A DNA stretch of 64,000 bases from Novosphingobium kunmingense (GCF_002813245.1 NZ_PHUF01000002.1:1116001-1180000), one strand, 5' to 3'; shown: positions 16,209 to 25,916, counted from the stretch's first letter. Translations and numbers: made by a program. The notes: generated from the letters alone by a model not told the origin.

Positions 16209-16382
16209 TTCAGCACAATATCGCCGCGCCATCGGCAATCCATCGGCAAGCCTTCGTTGCCGCAGGCGGCCTTGAAGGCCCACAATCCCCCCAACGGCCA
16301 CACGGCGTCCGCATGGGTTCCGCAAGAGATGCGCCGGCAGGGTTCGCAATCAATGCTGTGCATTCCATTGCGAGGACCGACC

Positions 16383-17312
16383 ATGTTCACGACCTTCTCC
16401 ACAAGCAGCCGCGCCCCCAGCGCTTTCCTGGCCGCGACACTTCTTGGGGGCAGCGCCGCGCTGGCCTTGCCGCCCTATTCCGACTGGAGCACACCAAGAT
16501 CGGCCGAGGCCCTGCCCGGTTCGTCGCCAAGCCTCAACACCGCGTCGGTCGACGGATGCGTCAGCCTGTCTCGCGACGGACGCACGATCTACTTCAATTC
16601 GAACCGCAGCGGGAACCAGGACATCTACCGCGCCACCCGCGACAACGTCGAGACCGGCTTCGGCAATTCCGAGCGGCTTGCCGATACGGTGAACACCGCT
16701 GCGGACGAATTCTGCCCGACGATCACGGTCAACAACCGGCTCTATTTCAGCCGCGCCAGCAGCGCCGACCCCGGTGACCTTCTGGTCACGCGCGAAAGGC
16801 AGGGCGGCGATTGGGACGAGCCTGCCAATCTCGGGGCGGCCATCAATTCGCCGCTCATGGACGAAGCGGCCGACTTCTTCGAGGACGCGGCCGGAAACAA
16901 GGTAATGGTCTTCTCGCGCCGGAACGGCAACGGCACCGGCGGCAAGCTGTACCAGAGCGTCAACGGTGCCCAGGCCGTGCAGATGAACGGCGGCGTGGCC
17001 AGCCCGGCTTCGGACAACCGGCCCAACATCAGCCGCGACGGCCTGACGATCTATTTCGATTCGACGCGTCCCGGCGGACTCGGCGGAGTCGACCTTTATG
17101 TCGCCACGCGTGCCGGCACGGACGAGGATTTCGGCGCGGCTACCGCTCTCACCGCGCTCAACTCGGCCGCGTTCGACGCCCGCCCATCGCTGAGCTGGGA
17201 CGGGAGCGAGCTCTTTTTCTCGTCGGGCCGTCCCGGCAGCGAATCGCTTGCACCCGATATCTGGCGAACCGCCCGCGAACGCACGACAGGGCCCAAGGTG
17301 GTGAAGTTCTGA
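16383..17312 (+). CDS. Secreted PD40 (WD40-like) beta-propeller protein
   Basis: Protein of 309 residues with an N-terminal export signal (APSAFLAATLLGGSAALALPP). The mature part has repeated PD40 blades of the type CVSLSRDGRTIYFNSNRSGNQDIY, RPNISRDGLTIYFDSTRPGGLGGVDLY and RPSLSWDGSELFFSSGRPG, as in TolB and other periplasmic propellers. The ATG at 16383 has a GAGGA ribosome site; an in-frame start at 16257 would add a non-signal-like leader. The stop is 12 bp from the next gene, so it is likely co-transcribed with the lipoprotein and Slam. These propellers bind proteins or sugars; the exact ligand is unknown. Confidence 0.75.
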   Translation: MFTTFSTSSRAPSAFLAATLLGGSAALALPPYSDWSTPRSAEALPGSSPSLNTASVDGCVSLSRDGRTIYFNSNRSGNQDIYRATRDNVETGFGNSERLADTVNTAADEFCPTITVNNRLYFSRASSADPGDLLVTRERQGGDWDEPANLGAAINSPLMDEAADFFEDAAGNKVMVFSRRNGNGTGGKLYQSVNGAQAVQMNGGVASPASDNRPNISRDGLTIYFDSTRPGGLGGVDLYVATRAGTDEDFGAATALTALNSAAFDARPSLSWDGSELFFSSGRPGSESLAPDIWRTARERTTGPKVVKF

Positions 17313-17324
17313 GGAGTGCAGGCC

Positions 17325-18353
17325 ATGACACAGCGCGGCATCTTGTACTCGATCGTAGCCCCGGCCGCGCTGTTGCTGCTTGCGGGATGCGGGGACGGAG
17401 GCGGTGGCGGAATCGCTTCGACGCCGAGCGTGCCGCCACCGCCACCGCCGCCACCACCACCGCCGCCGCCGCCGCCGCCCGCGTCTGGTACTGCGCCTCC
17501 CAGCGTTTCAGGCGTGCTTGCGCCAAGCGCAATCGGGCTCGTCAGCGATCAGCCCTTCGTCGCCGTGGCGACGGGATTGACCCTAAAAACCGACGTGAAT
17601 ACGGGCAACGTGCTTGAGGTGGCTTCGCCCCCTGTCGGCCAAGCCGTCGATTTTGCCTATCGCGCAGCGGACAACACGTACCTGATGACCGTGCCCGGAG
17701 AGAGCCAGGGAGTCTTCAGGTTCCTGAGCTACAGCGGGTCGGTCGGGCAGATTGCGACCGGCAGTTACGGCGTCCTGGTCGACTCCGCGGGCACCGAATT
17801 GGGGCCAAGGGTAACCCTGACGGTTCCAGGTCAGAGTGGCTCGCTCTATACCTATTCCTCCTGGGGGTCATATCACGAGCAGACCGATACCGGCACCGTG
17901 TCGCAACGGGCGCTCGGCCTCTTTGCCTACGGAATACCGACCAGCCCGACCCAAATGCCCCTCAGCGGTGTCGCAAGCTATTCCGCCGACATCCACGCCC
18001 TCAGCGATCTCGATTACTTCGTCGGAGGCAAAGTCACGCTGACCTTCGATTTCGGCGCAGGAACGCTGACAGGCGTGATGAGACCAGAACTTTGGTATGG
18101 CTGGGAAGACATCGCCATCCTCGGCGACTACACGTTCCGCGACACTGTCTTCGCCAAAGGCAATCCGGCCTATTCCGGCGCATTCGCGATCGAGGGGCGG
18201 AGCGGGGCCGAGGGCAGCTTCGCGGGTCAATTGACCGGGCCCCAGGCGGCAGAAGTGATCGGCCGATGGAACGCGCCCTACACGTTCAGCCCGGCCCCCG
18301 GCGAAACAAGGTCCGGGACCATGGGCGGGATCTGGATCGGCAGGAAGAACTGA
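17325..18353 (+). CDS. Proline-rich surface lipoprotein, TbpB/HupA-like beta-barrel; probable Slam cargo
   Basis: Protein of 342 residues with a lipoprotein signal (LLLLAGC, lipidated Cys22), a Gly-rich stretch, then 16 consecutive prolines (codons 17433-17480) as a stalk. The C-terminal half contains DYFVGGKVTLTFDFGAGTLTG and later SGAFAIEGR, AEGSFAGQLTGPQAAEVIGRW, which is the layout of the transferrin-binding-protein-B-like barrel of Slam-dependent lipoproteins. The gene 36 bp downstream encodes a Slam, reinforcing that reading. The start ATG 17325 has AGGAG 9 bases upstream. It probably stands on the outer face of the outer membrane and binds a ligand such as heme, a metal carrier or a glycan. 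Ligand identity is not visible. Confidence 0.75.
   Translation: MTQRGILYSIVAPAALLLLAGCGDGGGGGIASTPSVPPPPPPPPPPPPPPPPASGTAPPSVSGVLAPSAIGLVSDQPFVAVATGLTLKTDVNTGNVLEVASPPVGQAVDFAYRAADNTYLMTVPGESQGVFRFLSYSGSVGQIATGSYGVLVDSAGTELGPRVTLTVPGQSGSLYTYSSWGSYHEQTDTGTVSQRALGLFAYGIPTSPTQMPLSGVASYSADIHALSDLDYFVGGKVTLTFDFGAGTLTGVMRPELWYGWEDIAILGDYTFRDTVFAKGNPAYSGAFAIEGRSGAEGSFAGQLTGPQAAEVIGRWNAPYTFSPAPGETRSGTMGGIWIGRKN
17433..17480 (+). repeat. CCG/CCA trinucleotide repeat coding 16 consecutive prolines
   Basis: Sixteen proline codons in a row, a mix of CCG, CCA and one CCC, form a near-perfect trinucleotide repeat inside the surface lipoprotein gene. Slippage would change stalk length without shifting the frame. 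It probably works as a rigid spacer between lipid anchor and barrel. Confidence 0.9.
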
Positions 18354-18389
18354 AGTGAAGCGCTGGCCGCTCCCGCACGCCCGCGGTCC

Positions 18390-19679
18390 ATGATCCTGCT
18401 CGCGCTGACCCAGGCCGTGCCGGTCGTCCCGGCGCAGCAGGTCGTGCAGATGGGCGCCGCCGATCTCATGACCCTCGCTGGACGCGCAGAGCGCAGCGGC
18501 GACCTTGCCACCGCCGAACGCGCGCTGCGCGCGCTGGTGCAGGACGGCGACGTCCAGGTGCGCAGCGAGGCGCGCTATCGCCTGGCGCGGCTGGTCATGC
18601 GACGCGGCGACCTGACCGGGGCCGCCCTGCTGCTGCGCGCCGTCCTGGACGAACAGCCCCAGGCGCAACCGGTGCGGCTGGAACTGGCCCGCGTGCTCGA
18701 GGCGATGGGCGACGATGCCGGTGCGCGGCGCGCCTTGCGCGAGGTGCAGGCCGGCGGCCTGCCTCCCGATGTGGCGCGGGTAGTCGATCGCTATTCGCAG
18801 GCGCTGCGCGCGCGCAAGCCATTGGGCGCCAGCTTCGAGATGGCGTTCGCCCCCGACACCAACATCAACCGCGCCACCCGGTCCGAAACGCTGGGCACGG
18901 TATTGGGCGATTTCGCCCTCGACGAGGATGCCCGCGAACGTTCGGGGATCGGCCTTGCCCTGCGCGGGCAAGCCTATGCGCGCCTTGCGGTGGTCGACCG
19001 GATCAACCTGCTCGGTCGCCTGTCCGGGACCGCCGATCTCTATCGCGATGGGTCGTTCAACGACCTCGGCCTGGCCGTGTCGGGCGGGCCCGAACTGGCC
19101 AGCGGCGCCGACCGCATCGCGCTTGAACTGGGCAGCCAGTGGCGCTGGTACGGCGGGGATCCCTACTCGCAAGCGACCACGCTTGGTGCCAACCTGCTCC
19201 ACCCGATCGGCCGCACGGCGCAGATCCGGTTGTCGGCCACGACGGCCTGGATCGCGAACCGGCGCAACGCCTTGCAGAGCGGCCGGCACTATGCAGCGAC
19301 TATAGGTTACGAACGCGCGCTGTCGGCCCGAGCCGGCGCGGGAGCGGCGCTGACTGTCGATCGCCAGTCGCTGCGCGACCCGGGCTATGCGTCGACCGGC
19401 GGGCAGCTGAGCCTGTTCGCCTACCGCGAGTTCGGGCCGCTGACCGCAGTCGCGACCCTGTCCCATGGCCGGACCGAGGCGGACGAGCGCCTGTCGCTTT
19501 ATGCCAGTCGGCGCTCGGACCGGACCTGGCGCGGCAGTCTATCGGCCACGGTGCGCACCCTGCGGGTGGGCCAGTTCGCGCCGTTCGTGCGCGTCATCGC
19601 CGAGCGCAACGCCAGCACGGTCGAGGTCTACGACTACCGGCGCCTGCGCGGCGAATTGGGCGTGACCCGCGCCTTCTGA
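18390..19679 (+). CDS. Slam (surface lipoprotein assembly modifier, DUF560), type XI secretion outer-membrane protein
   Basis: Protein of 429 residues. A short export signal is followed by a TPR-rich periplasmic region to about residue 145 (AERALRALVQDGDVQVRSEARYRLARLVMRRGDLTGA). The DUF560 barrel then opens with the family motif FAPDTNINRAT. About fourteen beta strands follow and the protein ends in phenylalanine (LGVTRAF). Slam proteins move lipoproteins with TbpB-like barrels to the outer surface of the outer membrane. The gene directly upstream is such a lipoprotein, giving a matched cargo-transporter pair. Known Slams are best studied in Neisseria and Moraxella; this alphaproteobacterial pair is called from architecture and context. 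Confidence 0.8.
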   Translation: MILLALTQAVPVVPAQQVVQMGAADLMTLAGRAERSGDLATAERALRALVQDGDVQVRSEARYRLARLVMRRGDLTGAALLLRAVLDEQPQAQPVRLELARVLEAMGDDAGARRALREVQAGGLPPDVARVVDRYSQALRARKPLGASFEMAFAPDTNINRATRSETLGTVLGDFALDEDARERSGIGLALRGQAYARLAVVDRINLLGRLSGTADLYRDGSFNDLGLAVSGGPELASGADRIALELGSQWRWYGGDPYSQATTLGANLLHPIGRTAQIRLSATTAWIANRRNALQSGRHYAATIGYERALSARAGAGAALTVDRQSLRDPGYASTGGQLSLFAYREFGPLTAVATLSHGRTEADERLSLYASRRSDRTWRGSLSATVRTLRVGQFAPFVRVIAERNASTVEVYDYRRLRGELGVTRAF

Positions 19680-19765
19680 CAAATCTTTCCTGATGGTGCG
19701 CGCACTTTTGCTGGCCTTGGCAGTTCAGGTGCGGGGCCTATTCTGGCGCCGACAGGAGACAGACC

Positions 19766-20743
19766 ATGCGCGCAACCCAGGCCTTTTTCGCGGCGACCGG
19801 CGGACCCGAGGTGATCCAGTGGCACGAGGTCGACCTGCCCGCCCCCGGTCCGAACGAGGTGCTGATCCGGCATGAGGCCGTCGGCCTCAACTTCATCGAC
19901 ACCTACCTGCGCACCGGACTCTACCCCTCGCAGCTGCCCGGTGGGCTGGGCTTCGAGGCGGCCGGCGTAGTCGAGGCCGTGGGTGAAGGCGTCACCCACT
20001 TGAGGCCCGGCGACCGCGCGGCGAGCTTCGGCGGCAAACCGGGCGCCTATGCCACGGCGCGGATCGCCCGGGCCGGCGATCTCCATGCCCTGCCCGCCGG
20101 AATCGACAGCGCGACGGCGGCCGCCGTGTTCCTCAAGGGGGCAACCGTCGAGGCCCTGGCCGAGCGCGTCGCCCCGGTCGCCCCGGGCGGCTGGGCGCTG
20201 GTCCCGGCGGCCGCCGGCGGCGTCGGTCTGTTGCTGGTGCAATGGCTGACGGCACGCGGGGTGCGGGTGATCGGCACGGTCGGCAGCGCGGACAAGATCG
20301 CCCTCGCCAGCGAAGCCGGGGCCGAGACGGTGCTGCTGTCGGGCGATGCCGATCTTGTCGCGCAGGTCCGCGAGGCAACCGGCGGCGCGGGCGTGCGCGT
20401 TGCCTATGACGGCGTCGGTGCGGCAACATGGCAAAGTTCGCTCGATTCGATCGGCCGGCGCGGCATGCTGGTCAGCTTCGGCAACGCCAGCGGCCCTGTG
20501 ACCGGCGTCGCGCTGCGCGATCTGGCTACGCGCGGGTCGCTCTACGTCACTCGGCCCGGCGTCTACGACTACTACGCCGACCCGGAAGAAGCGCGCGCCG
20601 GCGCCGCACGGCTGTGGGACATGGTGGCAAGCGGCAGACTCAAGGTGTCCGTCGGCCAGAGCTATCCGCTGCTCAGCGCCGCCGAGGCCCACCGCGATCT
20701 CGAAGCGCGCCGCACCACCGGATCGACGCTGCTGCTGCCCTAA
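19766..20743 (+). CDS. NADPH:quinone oxidoreductase, zeta-crystallin type
   Basis: Zinc-independent medium-chain dehydrogenase of 325 residues. The N-terminal GroES-like domain has VGLNFIDTYLRTGLYP and LGFEAAGVVEAVGEGV. The cofactor domain has the Rossmann stretch VPAAAGGVGLLLVQWLTARG. No zinc-binding cysteine cluster is present. It probably reduces quinones or enals in the cytosol with NADPH. A GACAGGAGACAGACC ribosome site precedes the ATG. Its stop overlaps by 4 bp the stop of the convergent spermidine-synthase-like gene. Length matches QorA. No special context is seen. Confidence 0.9.
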   Translation: MRATQAFFAATGGPEVIQWHEVDLPAPGPNEVLIRHEAVGLNFIDTYLRTGLYPSQLPGGLGFEAAGVVEAVGEGVTHLRPGDRAASFGGKPGAYATARIARAGDLHALPAGIDSATAAAVFLKGATVEALAERVAPVAPGGWALVPAAAGGVGLLLVQWLTARGVRVIGTVGSADKIALASEAGAETVLLSGDADLVAQVREATGGAGVRVAYDGVGAATWQSSLDSIGRRGMLVSFGNASGPVTGVALRDLATRGSLYVTRPGVYDYYADPEEARAGAARLWDMVASGRLKVSVGQSYPLLSAAEAHRDLEARRTTGSTLLLP

Positions 20744-21423
20744 CCTTCGCGGGCGAACCAGATCGTGTGGCGCGGGCCCTTGCCCTTGCCATCCTTGTCG
20801 ACGCGGGCCCGCACCTCGACTTCCTCGACCACGAAGCCGACGCTTTCGAGGCGGCGGGTGAAGGCCTTGTCGGGAAAGGCCGACCAGATCGCCAGCACCC
20901 CGCCCGGCGCCAGCGCGCGGCGGGCGTTATGCAGGCCGCTCTTGGCATAGATCCGGTTGTTGTCGGCGCGGACAAGTCCGTCAGGGCCGTTGTCGACGTC
21001 GAGCAGGATTGCGTCGAACGGATCGGGTGCGAGTAGCATCGCATCGGCGACGTCGTCCATGACCAGCCGCACGCGCGGATCGTCAAGGCAGCCTTCGGCG
21101 ACTCCGGCCATCGGCCCGCGAGCCCACTGAATGATCTCGGGGACCAGTTCGGCCACGGTCGCACGGCCTTCAGGCCCGAGCCGCTTCAGCGCAGCGCGCA
21201 GGGTGAAGCCCATGCCATAGCCGCCGATCAGCAGGTGCGGCGCGCGCCGGCCCTGCAGCCGATCGAGCGTCAGGTTGGCCAGCGCCTCTTCCGAAGCGCG
21301 TTGGCGCGTGCTCATCAATTCGTTGTGGCCCAGCACGATCATGAAGTCCCGATCGTGGGCGTAGAGCTTCAGCTCCTCGCCCCCGGGGACCTGCGCCGTT
21401 CCGAGCAATTGGCGGGTGATCAC
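20740..21423 (-). CDS. Spermidine-synthase-like methyltransferase-fold protein
   Basis: Protein of 227 residues starting at GTG 21423, which overlaps the aroG stop by 4 nt; a longer in-frame extension lies inside aroG and was rejected. The fold shows the AdoMet-type motif [17 protein letters not shown], an acidic strand end [11 protein letters not shown], and [14 protein letters not shown]. This matches the spermidine-synthase-like family found in many proteobacteria, shorter than SpeE and lacking its N-terminal beta domain. Whether it makes polyamines is doubtful; the family is largely uncharacterised. Translational coupling to aroG suggests co-expression only. Confidence 0.75.
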   Translation of the reverse strand: MITRQLLGTAQVPGGEELKLYAHDRDFMIVLGHNELMSTRQRASEEALANLTLDRLQGRRAPHLLIGGYGMGFTLRAALKRLGPEGRATVAELVPEIIQWARGPMAGVAEGCLDDPRVRLVMDDVADAMLLAPDPFDAILLDVDNGPDGLVRADNNRIYAKSGLHNARRALAPGGVLAIWSAFPDKAFTRRLESVGFVVEEVEVRARVDKDGKGKGPRHTIWFAREG

Positions 21424-22793
21424 GCCGCGCGCTGGGCGCGATCGACCGCTTCGGCGTTGAGCATGTCGGCCAGAAGGAACGCCAGCTCGATCGACTGCGC
21501 GGCGTTGAGGCGTGGATCGCAGTGCGTGTGATAGCGATCGGCCAACGCGTCGTGGCTGATCGCCACGGCCCCGCCGACGCATTCTGTCACGTCCTGTCCG
21601 GTCATCTCGATGTGTACGCCGCCGGCGTGCGTGCCCTCGGCGCGGTGCACCGCGAAGAAGCTGCGCACTTCGTTGAGGATGCGGTCGAACGGGCGGGTCT
21701 TGTAGCCGCTGTTGGCCTTGATGACATTGCCGTGCATCGGGTCGCTCGACCAGACGACGGGGTGGCCTTCGCGCTTCACCGCACGGACCAGCGCGGGCAG
21801 GCCGGACTCGATCTTGTCATCGCCGAAGCGCGCGATCAGGGTGATGCGCCCGGCCTCGCGGCCGGGATTGAGCACGTCGAGCTGGCGCAGCAGTTCGTCC
21901 GGCGCCAACGAAGGCCCGCACTTGAAGCCGAGCGGATTGCCGACGCCGCGCAGGAATTCGACGTGAGCCGAGCCCTCGAACCGGGTGCGGTCGCCGATCC
22001 ACAGCATGTGCGCGCTGGTGTCGTACCAGTCGCCGGTCAGCGAATCCTGCCGCGTCATCGCCTGCTCGTAGGGCAGGTGCAGCGCTTCGTGGCTGGTGTA
22101 GAAGCTGGTGCCCTGCAGCTGCGGCACGGTCTGCGGATCGATCCCGCAGGCGGCCATGAAATCGAGCGCCTCGCCAATACGGTTGGAGACTTCCTCGAAC
22201 CGCGCAGCCCAGGGGCTGCGGCCCATGAAATCGAGCGTCCACTGGTGGACCTGGCGCAGGTTGGCATAGCCGCCGGTCGAGAAGGCGCGCAGCAGGTTGA
22301 GCGTGGCGGCCGACTGCGAATAGGCCTGCAGCAGCCGCTGCGGATCGGGAATCCGCGCTTCGCTGGTGAACTCGATCCCGTTGATGTTGTCGCCGAGGTA
22401 GCTCGGCAGTTCGACCCCGTCGATCACCTCGACCGGCGAGGAACGCGGCTTGGCGAACTGGCCGGCCATCCGGCCAACCTTCACCACCGGCTGCTTGCTG
22501 GCGAAGGTCAGGACCACAGCCATCTGCAGCAGCACGCGGAAGGTGTCGCGGATGTTGTTGGGGTGAAATTCGGCAAAGCTTTCGGCGCAGTCGCCGCCCT
22601 GCAACAGGAAGCCCTTCCCCGCCGCCACGTCGGCAAGGTCCGCCTTCAGCGCGCGCGCCTCGCCGGCGAAGACCAGCGGGGGAAAGGTCGTCAGCGTGTC
22701 CGTCACCTTGGCGAGGGCCGCGGCATCGGGGTACGACGGCAGGTGCCGCGCCTCGCTTGCCGTCCAGCTTTGGGGATTCCAGGTACCGTTCAC
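21420..22793 (-). CDS. aroG: 3-deoxy-7-phosphoheptulonate synthase, class II (plant type)
   Basis: First enzyme of the shikimate pathway, condensing phosphoenolpyruvate and erythrose 4-phosphate. The 457 residues match the class II length. Signature stretches are [13 protein letters not shown] near residue 61, [22 protein letters not shown] sequence in the middle, WSSDPMHGN and the C-terminal [15 protein letters not shown]. The GTG start at 22793 has GGAG 8 bases upstream. It is first in a two-gene unit with the spermidine-synthase-like gene. Class II enzymes are normal in sphingomonads. Confidence 0.95.
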   Translation of the reverse strand: MNGTWNPQSWTASEARHLPSYPDAAALAKVTDTLTTFPPLVFAGEARALKADLADVAAGKGFLLQGGDCAESFAEFHPNNIRDTFRVLLQMAVVLTFASKQPVVKVGRMAGQFAKPRSSPVEVIDGVELPSYLGDNINGIEFTSEARIPDPQRLLQAYSQSAATLNLLRAFSTGGYANLRQVHQWTLDFMGRSPWAARFEEVSNRIGEALDFMAACGIDPQTVPQLQGTSFYTSHEALHLPYEQAMTRQDSLTGDWYDTSAHMLWIGDRTRFEGSAHVEFLRGVGNPLGFKCGPSLAPDELLRQLDVLNPGREAGRITLIARFGDDKIESGLPALVRAVKREGHPVVWSSDPMHGNVIKANSGYKTRPFDRILNEVRSFFAVHRAEGTHAGGVHIEMTGQDVTECVGGAVAISHDALADRYHTHCDPRLNAAQSIELAFLLADMLNAEAVDRAQRAA

Positions 22794-22833
22794 GTCATTT
22801 GCTCCAGGATTCGGGCATCAAGTTGGCCGCGCG

Positions 22834-22861
22834 CCATAGCCCGCGCGCACGGCGATTGCAA
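22834..22861 (-). promoter_or_regulatory. Candidate sigma-70 promoter for aroG
   Basis: Read on the minus strand, TTGCAA is followed after 16 bases by CTATGG, close to the alphaproteobacterial -35/-10 pattern. It lies 41 bp upstream of the aroG GTG, in the 131-bp gap after the M16 peptidase. No other function is obvious in this gap. Confidence 0.35.
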
Positions 22862-22924
22862 AACATGAAAAGTCGATCGCGATGATCGCGCAATTTTGTT
22901 ACCGTTGCAACGACCGCGCGACGG

Positions 22925-25864
22925 TCAGCGGCGCACTCCCGCGGCGACTCCCGCGGGCACCTGGGTGGCCAGCGATTGCCCCGCCGGGATCACCGCCACC
23001 CGCCACGAATTGCCGCGCGTCAGGTACTTCGCTGCCAGCGCCTGCATCGCCGCCGGCGTCGTCCGGGTCATGTCGGGCAGCAGCGTCCCAAGCGCGGAGA
23101 ACCGGCGCGGATCGTCCGTCGCCCCCTCGAGCTGGCCCATGAAGAAGGCGCTCGCCGTCGCGGCGCGCGCCAGTTGCTGCTTGAGCGGCTCGGTCACGCG
23201 GGCCAGTTCGTCGGCGCTGGGCGGCGCGGCGACCAGTTCGTGCGCGATCTCGTCGGCGGTGGCGAAGAAGATCGGCACGGCCTTGGGCTGGAGCTGGGCC
23301 AGCGCGATGATCGCCCCCCCGGTGTCGCGATCGCGCGGCCACGAGTTGTAGACCTGCGGCGAATAGGCTTCGCCCAGCTTCTCGCGCAGCCGGTCGAGCA
23401 GGCGGTTGGAGAACAGCTGCGAAAGGATCTCGAGCTGGCGGCCTTCCTGGAGTTGCACCATGCCGCCGGCGGTCGGCCACTGCACCACAGCCGCCGCCTG
23501 GCTGGCATCGCCCCGGTGTTCGAGCACGATCGGCTGGTCCGAAGGCCGGGTTTCGGGGAAGGTCGCGGTCGCCACGGCACGCGGCAGGTCCGGCCGGCGC
23601 GGCAAGGCGCCAAAGGTCCGTTCGAGCGCGGCAATCGCCGCGTCACGATCGAAATCGCCGAAAAGCTGCACCTCGATCGGGCCGTCTCGCAAGATCGGCT
23701 CCCACACCTGGCGGAAGCCCGCCGGCGTCGCCGCGTCCATTTCCTGCGGAGTCGGCGTGCGGAAGCGCGGATCGCGGCCGTGCTGCAGGAAGGCGAGATC
23801 GCGCTGGACCACCCCTTGCGGCGAAGTCGCCATGCTTTCGTACTGCAGCTTGGACGCCGCCTTGGCGCGCAGCACGGGATTGGCGTCCCACTTGGGCATC
23901 GCGAACTTGGCAGCGAACAGATAAAGCTGGTCGGCAAGGTCGGCGTTGCGGGTATCGGCCTGGAACTTGAAGTTGGTGTCGTCGATGTCGAAATCGAAGC
24001 CCATCTTGCGCCCGGTCGAGATCCGGTCGAGCTCCTCCTGCCCCAGCGTGCCGACGCCTGATCCGACCAGCGCCATCTCGCCCAGCTGGATATAGGCCGC
24101 ATCGCCCGGCTGGAAGGCGCGGTAGCCGGCGCCGAAGCGGACCTTGACCGACAGGCGGCCCGGCTCGTTCCCGGTCGGGAACAGCAGCGCCTTGATCCCG
24201 TTCGACAGTTCGACCTGCTCGATTTCCGGAACCACGGTCGGCGCCGCGACCACCACCTTGCCCGGCGCCCCGATCGCCGGAAGCCCGGCAAAGGAAATCG
24301 GCTTGGTGTCGAGCCGCGCCTTGCCGTCGGCCTTGACCGGTGCGGCCAGCGCGCTGCGGAACGCGGCGCTGTCGGCCTCGCCCGACCGGGGGGTCACATA
24401 GACCCCGCGCGTGACGACGCCCTTGAACAGGTCGCGGGTGTGCTGAAGCACGGCGGCCGGGGTGAACAGCGGCTTGGACGAGTTGAAGATCGACAGCACG
24501 GTCTCGGGCGAGGCGACCGTTTCGCGGATGTCGAGCGCCGCGACGATATCGTCGGCAAGGCGCGATCCGGGCTGGAGCCGGCTCTGTTCCATGCTGCTTT
24601 CGAAGGCGACGTTCATTTCCGCGACCTCGCGGTCGATCTCTTCCTGGGACGGCGCGCTGGCCATGGCATCGGCCAGGACGCCGCGCACGTCGGCGAGCGC
24701 GGTCTTCCAGTCCTCGGCCAGCGGCGTGACCGTCACGAAGGTGGCGTTGGCGCTCCGGCTGATCTTGTCCTGCTGGACCTGTGCGGTGAGGTAGGATCCG
24801 CCGCCCCGCGCGCGCGCCTCGAGCCGGCGGTTGATGATCGCCTGCGCCAGCGAATCGATCATGATCCCCTGGTTATAGGCGATGGTGTCATCGACCTTGC
24901 GCCAGGGCCGCAGCACCGCATAGGTCAGGTTGCGCGGCACATCGGCTTCGACGATGACCCTGGTCTCGCCGATCCCGCCTGCTCCGCCCGACGGCGCGAC
25001 CGGATCGCCGAACGACGGGGCCGGGGTGGCCTTGCCCGTGCCCTTCCACGACCCGAACCAGGTCTTGATCAGCCCCGCCATCTGCGCCGGATCCGCATCG
25101 CCGGCGACGATGATCACCGCGTTTTCCGGACGATACCAGCGCGCGTGGAACGCGCGGACCGAAGCCTGGTGCGCCGCGGTCAGCGTCTCGGTGGTGCCGA
25201 TGACCGGCCGCTCGGCCAGCCGCTGCCCGGCAAACAGGGTTTGCTGGGTCGTTTCGGCGATGCGTTCGCCAGGCCCGGCGTTGTCGCGTTTTTCGGCGAG
25301 CACGATCGGCACGTCGGTGCGCACGTTGGCCTCGCTCAGCGTGGGCGCGATCATCATGCCCGAGAGCAGGCGGAAGCTTTCGGTCAGCGACTGCGGCGTC
25401 GCGCCCGGCAGGTCGAGCTTGAAGGTGGTCGAGACCGGCCCGGTCGTCGCGTTGGTATCGCTGCCGAAGGTTGCGCCAAGCCGCTGGAAGGCGGGGATCG
25501 CCTCGCCGTCACCAAGGTACTTTGACTGGCGGAAGACCATGTGTTCGAGGAGGTGCGCATAGCCCTTCTCGTTGTCGTTTTCATAGAGCGCGCCGGCGTC
25601 GATGCGCACGCGGATCGAAACCTGCCCCGGCGGCACGCCGTTGCGCCGCACCGCATAGCGCAGCCCGTTGGGCAGTTCGCCAAAGGTCCATTCCCGGTCG
25701 CGCGGAACGTCGCTGCCGCGATAGAGCCAGGCATCGTCCTTCGCCGCTGGTGCCGCAGCCTTGGCCGGGGCCTGGGCGGTTTTGGCCGCAACCGGTGGGG
25801 CGACCAGCAGCGCGGCGATGACAAGGGAAATGGCGGAGCACGCAGTGCGGAAGGCGGGACGCAT
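22925..25864 (-). CDS. M16-family zinc metallopeptidase, tandem two-domain form
   Basis: Exported peptidase of 979 residues with a signal peptide ending PPVAA. The inverted zinc motif HLLEH (His104, Glu107, His108) lies in the first domain, FDFDIDDTNFKFQADTR and EKLGEAYSPQVYNSW in the second. Two M16 halves are joined by a linker, as in pitrilysin-type and PqqL-type periplasmic enzymes. The second half lacks a zinc motif, which is normal for this family. Role is general periplasmic peptide degradation or processing of a specific secreted peptide. Its start is 52 bp from the FKBP gene on the same strand; co-transcription is likely. Confidence 0.92.
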   Translation of the reverse strand: MRPAFRTACSAISLVIAALLVAPPVAAKTAQAPAKAAAPAAKDDAWLYRGSDVPRDREWTFGELPNGLRYAVRRNGVPPGQVSIRVRIDAGALYENDNEKGYAHLLEHMVFRQSKYLGDGEAIPAFQRLGATFGSDTNATTGPVSTTFKLDLPGATPQSLTESFRLLSGMMIAPTLSEANVRTDVPIVLAEKRDNAGPGERIAETTQQTLFAGQRLAERPVIGTTETLTAAHQASVRAFHARWYRPENAVIIVAGDADPAQMAGLIKTWFGSWKGTGKATPAPSFGDPVAPSGGAGGIGETRVIVEADVPRNLTYAVLRPWRKVDDTIAYNQGIMIDSLAQAIINRRLEARARGGGSYLTAQVQQDKISRSANATFVTVTPLAEDWKTALADVRGVLADAMASAPSQEEIDREVAEMNVAFESSMEQSRLQPGSRLADDIVAALDIRETVASPETVLSIFNSSKPLFTPAAVLQHTRDLFKGVVTRGVYVTPRSGEADSAAFRSALAAPVKADGKARLDTKPISFAGLPAIGAPGKVVVAAPTVVPEIEQVELSNGIKALLFPTGNEPGRLSVKVRFGAGYRAFQPGDAAYIQLGEMALVGSGVGTLGQEELDRISTGRKMGFDFDIDDTNFKFQADTRNADLADQLYLFAAKFAMPKWDANPVLRAKAASKLQYESMATSPQGVVQRDLAFLQHGRDPRFRTPTPQEMDAATPAGFRQVWEPILRDGPIEVQLFGDFDRDAAIAALERTFGALPRRPDLPRAVATATFPETRPSDQPIVLEHRGDASQAAAVVQWPTAGGMVQLQEGRQLEILSQLFSNRLLDRLREKLGEAYSPQVYNSWPRDRDTGGAIIALAQLQPKAVPIFFATADEIAHELVAAPPSADELARVTEPLKQQLARAATASAFFMGQLEGATDDPRRFSALGTLLPDMTRTTPAAMQALAAKYLTRGNSWRVAVIPAGQSLATQVPAGVAAGVRR

Positions 25865-25916
25865 GGCCTTGCTATAGGAAGCCCCAGCCTGAAGGGCCAG
25901 TGAATAGCGTGGGCGT

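Noticed and set aside
22862..22910. Repeated GATCGCG units after the M16 gene as a terminator
   Set aside because: Pairing is short and no T-run follows on the minus strand.
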